Positions 19,905-29,764 are shown, counted from the first letter of the stretch. The stretch: DNA of 64,000 bases from Paraburkholderia sp. IMGN_8 (GCF_038050405.1 NZ_CP150901.1:1-64000), one strand, 5' to 3'. Program-made: numbers and translations. Notes: generated by a model from the letters alone, not told the origin.

Positions 19905-20936
19905 ATGACGTATCTTGACCAACTCTCCGCGCTCACGAACGCGGGCTCGCTCCTGTCGGCGAATGATGAAATCGTCGCTTCATACGATCTTGAGGTTGAA
20001 GGGGCGTCCGTCGACGGCTATCGAAGTCTCGCCACTGTGTCAGCGATCAGAAATGCAAATGTTGAGGCGTTCGAAATCGACTACTCTCGCGTCTCCCGCC
20101 TACATGTGATTAACGGGATGGGCGTGACGCTAGGGGACTCCATCATTGGAATCTCAGTGCTCGCCGCTATCAGGCGTGCGAACCCGGCGGTTTCCATCTG
20201 CATCTACCGTCCGCGTAGGGACCCGGAGTATGTAAGACAGCTGTACAAACTGGCAGAACCGGTCGTCGGTGAGATTATTGACTTGCCAGTGCATGTCGGA
20301 TCGATGTCTCGCGACGACTTACTGCTCGATATCGGCAATCACCTGTTCTGGCCAAATTTTGCGTCTATGCCGATGATCGACTTCTTCCTCTGGTCGCTGG
20401 GCGTTTCGCCCGATGCGGTCACTGCTGCTGACAAGGCCAATGAGTGGTTGCGGCAGGTCAAGCTACCGCCATTCAACCGAGATCCACTACCGGAGAAATA
20501 CGTCCTCTTCTGTCCCATTGCGAGTACGCCGGTTCGCAGTATTCCGGAGCCTTTTCGCGTTGAACTCGTTGAACGCATGTGGCAGAAATTCAACCTTCCT
20601 GTTTTGGGATTCGGCAAGATTGACCACGCCCACTACACGGACATCACTAAACGTTCCTGCGATACTGCCGCGTTCCTGGCTTGGGTGAAGGGCGCGCGGT
20701 TTGTCCTGACCTCGGATACGGCCGCTGTTCACATTGCAGCGGGGTTTGACGTACCTACGGTCGCATTCTTTACGACAATCGCTGCTGAAATGCGTGTGCG
20801 AGACTATCCTAACTGCACTGCCGTGGATCTGCCGCTTCCAGACCTCGCCGGTATCCAGGCCAGCGGCCGGGCAGCGGATCTTCAGCTTGTTGAGCGTGCA
20901 TATCGCTGGTTGCTTGATGGCCACTGGGCGCTCTAG
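19905..20936 (+). CDS. Glycosyltransferase family 9-like protein
   Basis: This 343-residue protein resembles ADP-heptose:LPS heptosyltransferases. The N-terminal part shows INGMGVTLGDSIIGISVLAA, the counterpart of the acceptor-side start of GT9 enzymes. The C-terminal part carries VLTSDTAAVHIAAGFDVPTV, the diagnostic nucleotide-sugar-binding stretch. An N-terminal extension of about 60 residues is unusual. The start at 19905 follows GAAGGACCC; a longer reading from 19836 lacks a site. There are no LPS genes beside it. It could glycosylate a surface structure or a protein; the acceptor is unknown. Confidence 0.78.
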   Translation: MTYLDQLSALTNAGSLLSANDEIVASYDLEVEGASVDGYRSLATVSAIRNANVEAFEIDYSRVSRLHVINGMGVTLGDSIIGISVLAAIRRANPAVSICIYRPRRDPEYVRQLYKLAEPVVGEIIDLPVHVGSMSRDDLLLDIGNHLFWPNFASMPMIDFFLWSLGVSPDAVTAADKANEWLRQVKLPPFNRDPLPEKYVLFCPIASTPVRSIPEPFRVELVERMWQKFNLPVLGFGKIDHAHYTDITKRSCDTAAFLAWVKGARFVLTSDTAAVHIAAGFDVPTVAFFTTIAAEMRVRDYPNCTAVDLPLPDLAGIQASGRAADLQLVERAYRWLLDGHWAL

Positions 20937-21297
20937 CTGAAAACGTGGAGCGTTAGACCGGCTCAGTCTTTCGGACATTTTGGAAAACAATCCAGCATCC
21001 CGTTTGACCGCGCATCCTCCAACACCGCTGAGCATCCCGGCCTATCAATCGCCATAGCCTCCAGGACTCCGACCGCATCGGGGCACTCCGCGGTTTCCTC
21101 CATCGAGGCTTGTTCGACGCTTGCCGGCACGCGCCACAGCGTGCTCGCGGCGAATGCAAACTGTCACAACCAGGCGAACACGCGAACTCCGATTGGCAAA
21201 CTGATCAAATCTCTGTGCCCGACCGGTTACGTTCGGACACACTTCGTTGCGAATCAGAATACGTCCGCCATCTACAATCCGCGCACGGAGAAAAATC
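20937..21297. other. Intergenic stretch upstream of a small lipoprotein
   Basis: About 360 bp with no recognised gene. Overlapping short frames on both strands lack domains. Part of it must hold the promoter of the lipoprotein gene at 21298, but no clear -35/-10 pair stands out. Confidence 0.45.
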
Positions 21298-21480
21298 ATG
21301 ATCAGACTTTTGTGTGTCGTTGCGCTTGCGGCTAGCCTGTCAGGCTGCATTGTCGCTCCGCCGTACGGCTATGCGCCTGCGCCGGCCTATGGATATGGTT
21401 ACGCGCCGGCGTACTACGCAGCGCCTTCCGTCGATGTGGGCATCGGTTTCGGCGGCTACGGGCACGGCTGGCGAAGATAG
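21298..21480 (+). CDS. Small Tyr/Pro/Gly-rich lipoprotein
   Basis: This 60-residue protein starts MIRLLCVVALAASLSGC, a lipoprotein signal with the lipobox LSGC (Cys at residue 17). The mature peptide is rich in Pro, Tyr, Ala and Gly (repeats of YGYAPAPAYGYGYAP) and ends GFGGYGHGWRR. Such short proteins are common envelope lipoproteins in Burkholderiales. CGGAG lies about 8 bp before the ATG. The function is unknown; envelope anchoring is inferred from the signal only. Confidence 0.75.
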   Translation: MIRLLCVVALAASLSGCIVAPPYGYAPAPAYGYGYAPAYYAAPSVDVGIGFGGYGHGWRR

Positions 21481-21797
21481 CCTCGTTGCGGCACCGGCAC
21501 CGTTGACGAACGTGTCGCTCGAGCTAAATACAGGCGCGGCAGTCTTTAGGACGGCTCCAATCCATTGCCCTGACCGGGGCACCTACTGTTGAAAACCGTA
21601 AGATCGGCGCCGCAATGAACAGTTCGGTGCGTCCTGCGCGCAGGACGTTGACCGGCGCGCGGTTGCCCCAGACGTAGGGGACTTAGTTGGGCGTCTGCTG
21701 ATCAGCGGGCGAGGCGTTCTTGTAACTGGATGCGAGTGGCGTTCTCAAGCTGTCTGGCTGCCTATCGTGCGCACCATTCTTATATGGGAGAATCAGA
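21481..21797. other. Intergenic stretch with an 18-bp perfect palindrome
   Basis: About 315 bp with no gene recognised. CGTCCTGCGCGCAGGACG at 21630-21647 is a perfect 18-bp palindrome. It could be an operator or the base of a hairpin; no T-run follows. Confidence 0.5.
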
Positions 21798-22052
21798 TTG
21801 ATAAAGAAGACGAGAATTTCGATCATTCTGTTCGTGCTGGCCGTGCTCAGTCCGCTGGCGGATGCGAGCCTGGCTACAGGTGCCCACGAGTTCAAGAACG
21901 ATGTCAAGACGGCAGGAAAGAAGAGCGGGCATGCTGTGCGCGATGCCGCGCACACGGTCGGCCACGGCGCGAAGACGGCTGGCCATGCCGTTGCCGATGC
22001 AACAAGGCACGGCTATCACTCGACGAAAAAGTTCGTGACAGGGCACGGATAA
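21798..22052 (+). CDS. Small exported His/Ala/Lys-rich protein
   Basis: This 84-residue protein probably starts at a TTG codon 7 bp after GGGAG. It has a signal peptide (KKTRISIILFVLAVLSPLAD, cut near residue 24). The mature part repeats an amphipathic pattern: DVKTAGKKSGHAVRDAAHTV then GHGAKTAGHAVADATRHGYH, in which KTAGHAV-type units recur about every 11-22 residues. This suggests a helical, surface- or lipid-associated peptide, similar in style to small periplasmic stress proteins. No family was recognised. Confidence 0.65.
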   Translation: MIKKTRISIILFVLAVLSPLADASLATGAHEFKNDVKTAGKKSGHAVRDAAHTVGHGAKTAGHAVADATRHGYHSTKKFVTGHG

Positions 22053-22261
22053 AGGTCGCTTTGCGGCAACTGAGGCGGCGACTGCGGATCCAGGACCCGC
22101 AGCAGACTGCTCGTGCCTTCGACGATCGCACTCTTAACTGAGTCAAATCAACTGCGACAGCGCGGTCGTTCCGCCGCCAATCTGTGATGTCCAGACCGCG
22201 GCTGGTGTTTGCCCCGGTTGTGTTTCCCGCTTGACCATCCTGGGCGGGCGATACAAGGTGG

Positions 22262-23254
22262 TTGCCGCGCGGCGTGTATGAGACGCTGCTGTGGCCTTTT
22301 ATTATTACAGCCGATTCACATCGCGTCGGCGAGACGCCAATCCGGCAAATCATTTGGCCGATTGTGTATTTGGCTTTCGTCCTTGCCGCAACTGCGTTTG
22401 CGAAGCGAAGGTTCACGAATGCCGCCCGTGTGCCTCTGGACGCGAAGCAGCGGTTTATTCTCCTTTTCGTCGGCATCGGCTTTATCGTTTGGATGAAGGT
22501 TTTTAGCATCTACCGATATATCGTCGCAGTGGAAGTATTGGCACCGATGGCCCTGTTGATCCTGCTGAACTACTCGCTACCCGAACGGCATTCACGGCGC
22601 GCGGCGCTCGCGTTGCTCGTCGTTGCATCGGGCGTGGTACTGACTGGTGGCGCTCGAACCTGGGGGCACGAGGGTTGGGCAGACCCCCTCTACCACGCGG
22701 AGGTCCCGCCTCTCGCCGAGCCTGGTCGGACGACCGTTGTCATTGTCAGCGGGGAGGCTGCATGGGGCTGGGTTGCCACGCAGTTCCCCGATACCGTCGC
22801 ATTCACTCAGCTTGACAGCAGTTTCCCGGGGACTGATGCCTTCCGTGAACGGATACCGGCACTGGCTCGGCAGCGCGGTGGACCGACATTGGGGCTGATT
22901 AACGGCGCGGATGTCTGGCGCGAGGACAACGTCGCGGACGCGAACCGACTAGTGAGTCGTATAGGGCTTAACGAAAGCCAACGCGGCTGCGCCGCGATGA
23001 GCTGGGCCGTATCAAAGCTGCGACTTCACGCAAGCCTGGTCAACGGCCGTAACGCGAACGAGCAGTGTCGATTGGCGTTAAGAGCCGACGATCTCCGCGA
23101 CGTCGTTGCTGAGAACCGCGTCATCGCCGCTCAAGCAGCTCCAGTCTTTGAGAGGTATGGGTTCGGCCTGGATCAGGCATCTTGCGTTCCGTACAGGGCT
23201 CGCATTGGGAAGGGTGTCCAGATCTACCAATGGTGCAAGCTGGCGGTCCACTAG
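22262..23254 (+). pseudogene. N-terminally truncated multi-helix membrane protein with periplasmic tail
   Basis: This frame of 330 codons begins in what looks like the middle of a larger membrane protein: an extramembrane loop (RGVYETLLWPFIITADSHRV), then hydrophobic helices (IIWPIVYLAFVLAATAF, FILLFVGIGFIVWMKVF, VEVLAPMALLILLNY, ALALLVVASGVVLTG), then about 170 soluble residues with paired cysteines. Its only start is a TTG with a weak site. Related Burkholderiales glycosyltransferase-like membrane proteins have many helices before this point, and no trace of them is visible upstream. It is probably a 5'-deleted remnant; the rest of the frame is intact. Confidence 0.55.
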
Positions 23255-23335
23255 GAGCTGTCGTGGCTGGAGGGCGCAACGACGCTGACCGCTTTGAATT
23301 TGCTGCCATCGATGGCGACGTAATCGTCGAGAGAC

Positions 23336-24283
23336 TCAGGTAGCAACGCGACTTGTTCTCGCGCTGCGCTCGCTCTTCGCGGTCGATTCATTGCTCGCAA
23401 ACAGTGCGGCGAGCCAGTCGATGAACACGCGAACCTTCGTGCTCAGGTGTCGGTTTGGCTGATACGCGACGAAAACGGGAACGTTATCCGATACCCAGTC
23501 GTTCAGGACGGCTTCGAGCGCGCCGCTTCGAAGGTGTATAGCAGCGGAAAATGTCAACGCGTGTACGACACCGAGACCGGCCAGGCTCATGGTCAGACAC
23601 GCCATGATGTCGTTCGAGGTGAGTCCGCGCCGATTCTGCACTTCCACGCGTTCACGATCTTTCGTTACCACAATCGGAAAGGGCCGGTTGGTTCGCGAAG
23701 CGATGGTTCGGATGACGACATGCCCATGCTCGAGGTCGGACGGATGCGAAGGCCGCCCGTGCTTGTCCCAGTACGCCGGCGTCGCACATAGAATCTGCTT
23801 GACGGCGCCAATCTGTCGCGCTGCAAGCGATTGATCGAAGATCTCCCCCGCGCGCACGACGCAGTCGACGTTCTCTGCAATGAGGTCGACCGGGCGGTCG
23901 CTGAGTCCAAACTCGAACTCGATGTCCGGATAACGCTCGACGAACGCCGGTAACGCGGGAAGGATCACGGACAGACCTAACGGCACAGGCAGATCGACAC
24001 GCAGGCGTCCTCGAGGGCTGCTCTTCGCCCGCGACATCGAGCCCTCGAGCTCCGCGAGATCGCTCATCAACTGCAGCGCGCGCTCGTAGTACGCGGCGCC
24101 ATCCGCTGTCGTCGACACCTTGCGCGTCGTCCGGTTGAGCAGCTTCGTGCCCAACTCGACTTCGAGCGACGCGATCAGACGGCTGACAGCCGTCTTGGGT
24201 AAATCGAGCATCTGCGCAGCCTTGGTGAAGGTCCCGCTCTCGACCACTCGAATGAACGCCTGCATCGCCTGAAACTTATCCAC
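23336..24283 (-). CDS. LysR-family transcriptional regulator
   Basis: This 315-residue LysR protein has an N-terminal helix-turn-helix (MQAFIRVVESGTFTKAAQML, then PKTAVSRLIASLEVELGTKL) and a CrgA-like effector domain (GRLRVDLPVPLGLSVILPAL, DIMACLTMSLAGLGVVHAL). The chosen start is GTG at 24283, preceded by GAGGAG with 8-bp spacing; the longer frame to 24397 has no site. It is divergent from an SDR gene followed by a GST gene. An inverted repeat (GTTTC-N6-GAAAC, 24319-24334) in the gap is a candidate operator. Confidence 0.9.
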   Translation of the reverse strand: MDKFQAMQAFIRVVESGTFTKAAQMLDLPKTAVSRLIASLEVELGTKLLNRTTRKVSTTADGAAYYERALQLMSDLAELEGSMSRAKSSPRGRLRVDLPVPLGLSVILPALPAFVERYPDIEFEFGLSDRPVDLIAENVDCVVRAGEIFDQSLAARQIGAVKQILCATPAYWDKHGRPSHPSDLEHGHVVIRTIASRTNRPFPIVVTKDRERVEVQNRRGLTSNDIMACLTMSLAGLGVVHALTFSAAIHLRSGALEAVLNDWVSDNVPVFVAYQPNRHLSTKVRVFIDWLAALFASNESTAKSERSARTSRVAT

Positions 24284-24318
24284 GATCCGACTCCTCGCTT
24301 TCCCACCTGGTCTGCATT

Positions 24319-24334
24319 GTTTCACAGAAGAAAC
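24319..24334. promoter_or_regulatory. Candidate LysR operator (GTTTC-N6-GAAAC)
   Basis: A 5-bp perfect inverted repeat with T-N11-A spacing lies in the divergent gap, 36 bp upstream of the LysR start codon and about 160 bp upstream of the SDR start. Confidence 0.45.
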
Positions 24335-24496
24335 TATGTGGAATCGTAGCAGCGGTTTATCCCTTTGCACGTGCTCGGTATCGTTCACCCATCGCAATCG
24401 TTGACGAACTTAAACGGCGCTTCGATCGGACCAGGCAGGTCACTCGTGCCGCTTTCACGGCTGCGCCGATATTCATTTCGTAAAGGGAAAATAGCC

Positions 24497-25264
24497 ATGT
24501 CCATCATTGCAGAAACGCATGTCGCGGACCGCCCGAAGGCGGTGGTCATCGGAGTGGGGCCAGAGCAGGGGCTCGGCGCCGGTCTGTCTCGCCGATTCGC
24601 AGCAGAGGGTCGTCACGTCATCGTCGCAGGGCGCACCGAAGCGAAGATCGAACGGGTCCGCGAGAGCATTGTCGAGTCAGGTGGCTCGGCGAGCATATTC
24701 GTCATGGATGTGACGCGCGAAGCGGACGTGATCCGGTTGTTCGACGTCGCGATGCGGGCAGACGAAGATGGCGGCAGCGCCGACCTCGTCGCATACAACG
24801 CGGGAAACAACCAACCTCTGGACCTGCGCACGATGGAAGCGGACGTCTTCGAATCGTTCTGGCGGCTGAATTGCTTTGGCGGGTTCCTCGTGGGTCGCGA
24901 GGCCGCGCGGCGCTTTGCGCCCCTCGGCCGAGGTTCGATTCTTTTCAGCGGGGCGACGGGTGCGCTTCGAGGCATGCCGAACTTCGCCCACTTCGCGTCG
25001 AGCAAGGCCGGGTTGCGAATGCTCGCTCAAAGCATGGCGCGCGAATTTGGCCCGCTCGGCCTGCATGTCGCTCATGTCGTGATCGACGGTGGCATTGACG
25101 GTGAACGCGTGCATACGCGCTTCGCAGAACACGTCAAACACAAGGGCGCCGACGGACTGCTCGATATCGACGCTATCGCCGATGCATTCTGGTCGCTTCA
25201 TCGCCAGCATCGCTCGGCGTGGACACACGAACTCGATCTGCGTCCTTTCAAGGAAGCGTTCTGA
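24497..25264 (+). CDS. Atypical SDR-family protein with Phe at the catalytic Tyr position
   Basis: This 255-residue short-chain dehydrogenase-fold protein has a Rossmann turn VVIGVGPEQGLGAGLSRRFA and YNAGNN. In place of YxxxK it reads FASSK (HFASSKAGLRMLAQSMAREF), so the proton-donating Tyr is Phe. The following HVAHVVIDGGIDG is characteristic of a recognised subgroup of SDR proteins that carry this change. The ATG at 24497 follows AAAGGGA. It is the first gene divergent from the LysR regulator, with a GST gene 45 bp downstream. It may be a non-classical reductase or a binding protein. Confidence 0.85.
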   Translation: MSIIAETHVADRPKAVVIGVGPEQGLGAGLSRRFAAEGRHVIVAGRTEAKIERVRESIVESGGSASIFVMDVTREADVIRLFDVAMRADEDGGSADLVAYNAGNNQPLDLRTMEADVFESFWRLNCFGGFLVGREAARRFAPLGRGSILFSGATGALRGMPNFAHFASSKAGLRMLAQSMAREFGPLGLHVAHVVIDGGIDGERVHTRFAEHVKHKGADGLLDIDAIADAFWSLHRQHRSAWTHELDLRPFKEAF

Positions 25265-25309
25265 ACAACGGTCGCGAATCCCAACACAGTCAATTTCGAG
25301 GAATCGACA

Positions 25310-25927
25310 ATGAAACTTATCGGCCCATGGTTTTCCGGCTATACCCGCCGGGTCGGCATCACGTTGAAGCTGCTCGGCATACCGTTCGAGCATCTGCCCT
25401 ATCACGCCTATGAGCAGCAGGAACTTATCCGCCCATTCAGCCCGATGGTGAAGGTGCCGGCGCTCGTGCTCGACGACGGCACGATTCTCTACGACAGCGG
25501 AAACATCATCGAATACCTGCATGAAGAGGTCGGCCCCGAACGCGCATTGCTGGCGCCCTCCGGCGCGGATCGCCGTGATGCGTTGCAGTTCGTCGGCATC
25601 GCATCCGCGATCTACGGAAAGCTCAGCGATATCTATGACGAGTCGCTCCGTCCGCCCGAGCATCAGATCGCCTCGATCGTCGAATCGCTGCGACAGCAGG
25701 CGTTGGCCGGATTTCAGATGATCGAGTCGAGAGCCGGTAGCGGCTGGCTAGTAGGCAACGCGCTTTCGCAAGCCGACGTGATGGTCGTGATCACCTATCA
25801 GTCTGCGTCGTTGGCACTCATGCCCGACGTCGTTCATCCGGTTGCGTTCCCCAAGCTCGCCCGACTGGCAGCGCGCGCGATGGAAATGGACGAATTCTCC
25901 AGTACGTTGCCCTTCAAGCAACAGTGA
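25310..25927 (+). CDS. Glutathione S-transferase family protein
   Basis: This 205-residue protein has an N-terminal thioredoxin-like GST domain (MKLIGPWFSGYTRRVGITLK, FSPMVKVPALVLDDGTILYD, DSGNIIEYL with the glutathione gamma-Glu-binding Ser) and an all-helical C-terminal domain (LSQADVMVVITYQ). The putative active-site Ser/Tyr lies in the first ten residues. It is separated from the SDR gene by 45 bp and is probably co-transcribed under the LysR regulator, as part of a detoxification or aromatic-degradation-like pair. The substrate is unknown. Confidence 0.88.
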   Translation: MKLIGPWFSGYTRRVGITLKLLGIPFEHLPYHAYEQQELIRPFSPMVKVPALVLDDGTILYDSGNIIEYLHEEVGPERALLAPSGADRRDALQFVGIASAIYGKLSDIYDESLRPPEHQIASIVESLRQQALAGFQMIESRAGSGWLVGNALSQADVMVVITYQSASLALMPDVVHPVAFPKLARLAARAMEMDEFSSTLPFKQQ

Positions 25928-26148
25928 CTCCATGTGAGTTAAGCGGAGGACCAATGTCGGCGGCAGCATCTATGCAAGCATTTACCAGATTTACGCGCCC
26001 AAACTTAGTGTCACGCGGCCAACGACGAATATTTCAGCGGTTGCATTTGCGATTAACGACTTCGATTTGCAAGCCATGACCTATCCTCTACAAGAGCGTC
26101 CTTCACGCCCATTGTCCTCGCATTGTGGCATGCGAAGCGGAGGAGAGT

Positions 26149-27576
26149 ATGGCGGCCCTTCAAGTCGATGCCAGCGAGATTTTGCGCACTGTCGCAGATC
26201 TACCATGCCCGCAAGGTTTGCCTTTCCTGGGGAATCTGTTCCAGATGGCACCGGCGAGACTACACCTGACTTTGGAGCAATGGGCGAAGCGATTTGGTTC
26301 GCCATTCAGGGTTCAGCTCGGCACGATTCCGGTCACAGTATGGACGCAGGCGGAACTGTTCCAGAGTGTCATGCGCGAGCGTCCGCACCTGTATCGACGT
26401 TTTGCGCCAATGGAATCCGTTATGGCGGAGCTTGGCGGAAACGGACTATTCTCTGCCGAAGGCACGGCTTGGGAACCGCAGCGTCGGCTCGTCATGCGCG
26501 CGCTGTCCTTTTCCAACATTAAGGCCTTTTATCCGACTCTGGCGGCCATTACCGAGCGTCTTCTCGCTCGCCTGCAAGAGGCGGCAAAGGAGCATAGAAC
26601 GCTCGAAATGACAGAAGAACTTAAGCGCTACACCGTTGACGTGACGAGTACGCTCGCCTTCGGCGAGGACCCGCATACGCTCGAACAGGAGCGAGGTGTA
26701 ATCTAGGAACAGCTTGCCCTCATACCGCCGGCGCTCATGAGGCGTGTCAGTGCCCTCTTTCCCTACTGGCACTACGTCACGCTTCCCCAGGACCGGCGAC
26801 TCGCGCGGGCAATGGTGGAGGTGCACAGCTACATTCAAAAAATGATTGAACGGGCGCGTGAGCGCATGCGCCAATCGCCTGATGCGCCACCGCACAACTT
26901 GCTCGAAGCGATGCTTGCCGCGCGCAACGAGCCCGATTCGACGGTTACCGACGAACAGGTCTCGGCGAACGTCCTGACGCTTCTGGTCGCAGGAGAGGAT
27001 ACGACGGCTAATGCAATTGCCTGGGGGCTTATGTACATTGCCGCGGATTCGCATCTGCAGAACCGGCTATTCGAGCAGTCGCGTGCGGCACTCGGTGAGT
27101 CCAGGGTCTGCCCGGCCTACGACGCATTAAAGCACCTCGACCTATGCGAGGCGGTATGCAGCGAGGCACTCCGACTGCGGCCAGTTGCTGCAATACAGAC
27201 GTTCGAGCCACTGACTGACGTGACCCTGGGAGGTGTTGCCATACCGGCAGGAACACGCATGCTATTTCTCACGCGCCCAAGCATGCTGGACCCGCGGAAT
27301 TTCGTGCGTCCAGAAACGTTTGACCCTGACCGTTGGAGGCATCCGCGAGATCCATCGGAAGGTGTGCATGAACAGAAGGCGTACCTGACATTCGGTGCGG
27401 GGCCGAGAGTGTGTCCGGGTCGTTACCTTGCAGCGGTCGAGATGAGGCTGGTTATATCGATGTTGATGATGCACTTCGAGATAGAACTGGCAATCGACCC
27501 GGCCGAGATTGAAGAGGTCTCTGCCTTCACGATGGTGCCGAACAAAATGCCTGTGAGACTTAAGCCTCGTGCCTGA
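26149..27576 (+). pseudogene. Cytochrome P450 interrupted by one in-frame amber codon
   Basis: Read through a single TAG at codon 186 (26704-26706), this is a complete bacterial P450 of about 475 residues. It has PCPQGLPFLGNLFQMAP at the N-terminus, the I-helix AGEDTT (about 281-286), EALR as ExxR (about 339-342) and the heme loop FGAGPRVCPG with Cys at about 422. Frame is kept on both sides (VI-stop-EQLALIPP), and the stop is one base from CAG, so a recent nonsense mutation or sequencing error fits. Without read-through neither half can bind heme usefully. GGAGGAG precedes the ATG. No redox partner is adjacent. Confidence 0.85.
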
Positions 27577-27855
27577 TCTCATGATGAACTCGGTAAGCTG
27601 TGGCAACGGGATCACCTGCTGCTCCACAAAGCCTGTGATCCAAAAGGTGGTCAAAAGAGTTCGCAATCTCGGTGGGCAGATCGATTACGTTGCTTTCGAC
27701 GAACCGATGGAGGGTAACGTCGAGCGACAAAGAGCAACGTGCCGTAGCTGGCGGAGGCGCATCGGTGAACATTGCAACCGGAACAGCCGGTCATCGTTGA
27801 AGCCCCTTTCTCAGTGCGCTGCGATGAGGATGCTCCTTTTTGGCGAGAGGATCTC

Positions 27856-28530
27856 ATGAGAATCCGGCGCGCAGTTCGCAGGCTGGCAATCATTGTTTGC
27901 TTGCCGACTGCCTTTGTAGCCACCGAGTCCATGTCAGCGCCGGCTCCTGGCGGCTGCGAAACGCCAGTCGGCCAGCGGACCAACGAAGTCGGGTGCTATC
28001 TCACTGCTACCGAGGATCTGGGCGAGGTTTCCCAAGGCCCTCTCTTCTGGCATCTATACAACTATCCGACCCGAGCGGCGGCGGATGCGGTCAAGGGATC
28101 ACGGGGAACCGTCGTTGAATCGTTTGGTAGGGTGTGGCTCTACACGATCGCCGATGCGGCCTGGCACCCGTCCGGTGGCGAGCGGATTGCGGTAATCGGT
28201 CCACTCGCGACAATTGCCGGCAAACGATACACGGCCCGATATATGGAAGCGGTCTTCACGCCGGGCATGGTAGGGGGGCCTCACGCACATCGACATTCTG
28301 GAGCCGAGGCATGGTATGTGCTGACGGGGGCGCAATGCCTGGAGACGCCAGAAGGCATTACCGTCTTGCACGCGGGCGAAAGTGGTACCGTCGCAGAAGG
28401 TCCGCCGATGTCCATCCAGAGCGTCGGGACTGAGATTCGCCGCTCCGTGCTACTCGTCCTTCACGATAGCTCCCAACCTTGGATTACCGCTGCGAGTGAT
28501 TGGAAGCCGAAGGGCTTATGCCCGAAATAG
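27856..28530 (+). CDS. Exported cupin-domain protein
   Basis: This 224-residue protein has a signal peptide (RRLAIIVCLPTAFVATESMS, cleavage near residue 27). A single cupin barrel lies in the C-terminal half: PGMVGGPHAHRHSGAEAWYV is the first cupin motif, with three His and one Glu as metal ligands, and ITVLHAGESGTVAEGPPMSI lies around the second. The N-terminal portion (CYLTATEDLGEVSQGPLFWH) is typical of periplasmic cupins found beside oxidative genes. It may bind a metal and a small ligand in the periplasm. It follows the P450 remnant but has its own start region. Confidence 0.78.
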   Translation: MRIRRAVRRLAIIVCLPTAFVATESMSAPAPGGCETPVGQRTNEVGCYLTATEDLGEVSQGPLFWHLYNYPTRAAADAVKGSRGTVVESFGRVWLYTIADAAWHPSGGERIAVIGPLATIAGKRYTARYMEAVFTPGMVGGPHAHRHSGAEAWYVLTGAQCLETPEGITVLHAGESGTVAEGPPMSIQSVGTEIRRSVLLVLHDSSQPWITAASDWKPKGLCPK

Positions 28531-29072
28531 AGTAGAGGCTGTTAGCCACTGTTCTGTATTTTATCCAGTCTCTCGAAGGGCTGCTTTGTGGAAAATCGAA
28601 CGGCGGCTCCGGGTCGAACTGCGACCGATCACGACATTTTCGAAAGAACAGTCGCCAGCGGGCTTTATTCGGGGTTGACGAAGCGACGCCTCTGCGGCAA
28701 CTCCTCTGTCAATCAACGTGTCCTCGTTATCCGTCCGCCGGAAACGGGACGCCCGCTGTGGTCTGACTTCTCAAAAAAATCAGTTTCATAAGCGTTTCCT
28801 ATCGTGCAAGAACGAACCCGTCTTGGCGTGATTTGCGGGGGCGATATACCGTTATATCCGTGCTACAGCGGCTGCAAGGAAGGCAATAGAGAGCGCTTGG
28901 GCAATCACGGTAGTTCAGAAGGCAGGACGGCCAGTCAGGCATCCACATGTCGACAGGCGCAAATCGGTTCCCGTCCTCGGACTGATGTGATGCTCCCGGA
29001 TGAGCCCGTCGTTCCTGCTCGTTCCTGACCTGCATGAGCCGTTCCCCCTACACTCGGAAGCGAAGACTGACC
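28531..29072. other. Intergenic stretch, about 540 bp
   Basis: No gene is supported. A frame at 28588-28791 and its antisense neighbours lack domains and ribosome sites. It should contain the promoter for the RraA-family gene, but no clear hexamers were found. Confidence 0.45.
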
Positions 29073-29741
29073 ATGTACAAAGCCATCAGGAAAAACCCTT
29101 CGGCGCCTCAAGCTGCCGACACGATCCTTACCGCATTGCGTGACATTCCCGTATCTGCTCTCAGCGACAACATGCATCGCAACATCGGCAGTGTGGGACT
29201 CCATCCCTATCAGCGGCCCGGCAAGAAGACGATGGCTGGCACCGCGGTGACGGTGCGCTCGCGAGGCGGCGACAATCTGACTTACCTGCGCGCCCTGGAG
29301 TTTTGCCGTCCCGGTGACGTGCTGGTGGTGGATGCGGGGGGCGATCTCAACAACGCCGCGGTCGGTGGCATTCTGTCTTTCTACGCGGCCAGCATCGGCG
29401 TGGTTGGATTGGTGGTCGATGGCGCAATCCGCGATGTCGCAGAAATCCGCGATCGGGATTTTCCGGTTTACGCACGGGGCGTCACGCACCGGGGGCCGTA
29501 TAAGGACGGTCCGGGTGAGATCAACGTGCCGGTATCGGTCGGCGGAATGGTGGTCAATCCGGGCGACATTGTTGTCGGCGATCAGGACGGCTTGCTGGCC
29601 ATTCCGCAGGATGACGCCGAACATGTCATTGAAAAAGCGCTAGCCGTTCTTGAAGCGGAGGCTGAAACCATGCGTGCGATGAAGGAGGGCCGTTGGAGCC
29701 GCGCGTTTATCGACGCACTCGAAGCGCGCTGCAACAACTGA
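29073..29741 (+). CDS. RraA-family protein (HMG/CHA aldolase-like)
   Basis: This 222-residue protein belongs to the RraA/4-hydroxy-4-methyl-2-oxoglutarate aldolase family, which cleaves or decarboxylates 4-carboxy-2-oxo acids using a divalent metal. Family signatures are VSALSDNMHR, GTAVTVRSRGGDNL, PGDVLVVDAGGDLNNAAVGG and VVDGAIRDVAEIRDRDFPVY, in which the R-D pair forms the metal/substrate site. The ATG at 29073 was preferred to 29034. A strong intrinsic terminator follows 25 bp after the stop. It is convergent with the idonate-dehydrogenase-like gene; together with the nearby D-2-hydroxyacid dehydrogenase it suggests oxo-acid catabolism. Confidence 0.86.
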   Translation: MYKAIRKNPSAPQAADTILTALRDIPVSALSDNMHRNIGSVGLHPYQRPGKKTMAGTAVTVRSRGGDNLTYLRALEFCRPGDVLVVDAGGDLNNAAVGGILSFYAASIGVVGLVVDGAIRDVAEIRDRDFPVYARGVTHRGPYKDGPGEINVPVSVGGMVVNPGDIVVGDQDGLLAIPQDDAEHVIEKALAVLEAEAETMRAMKEGRWSRAFIDALEARCNN

Positions 29742-29764
29742 GCGAGGAGTGGCGAAAAGAAAGG

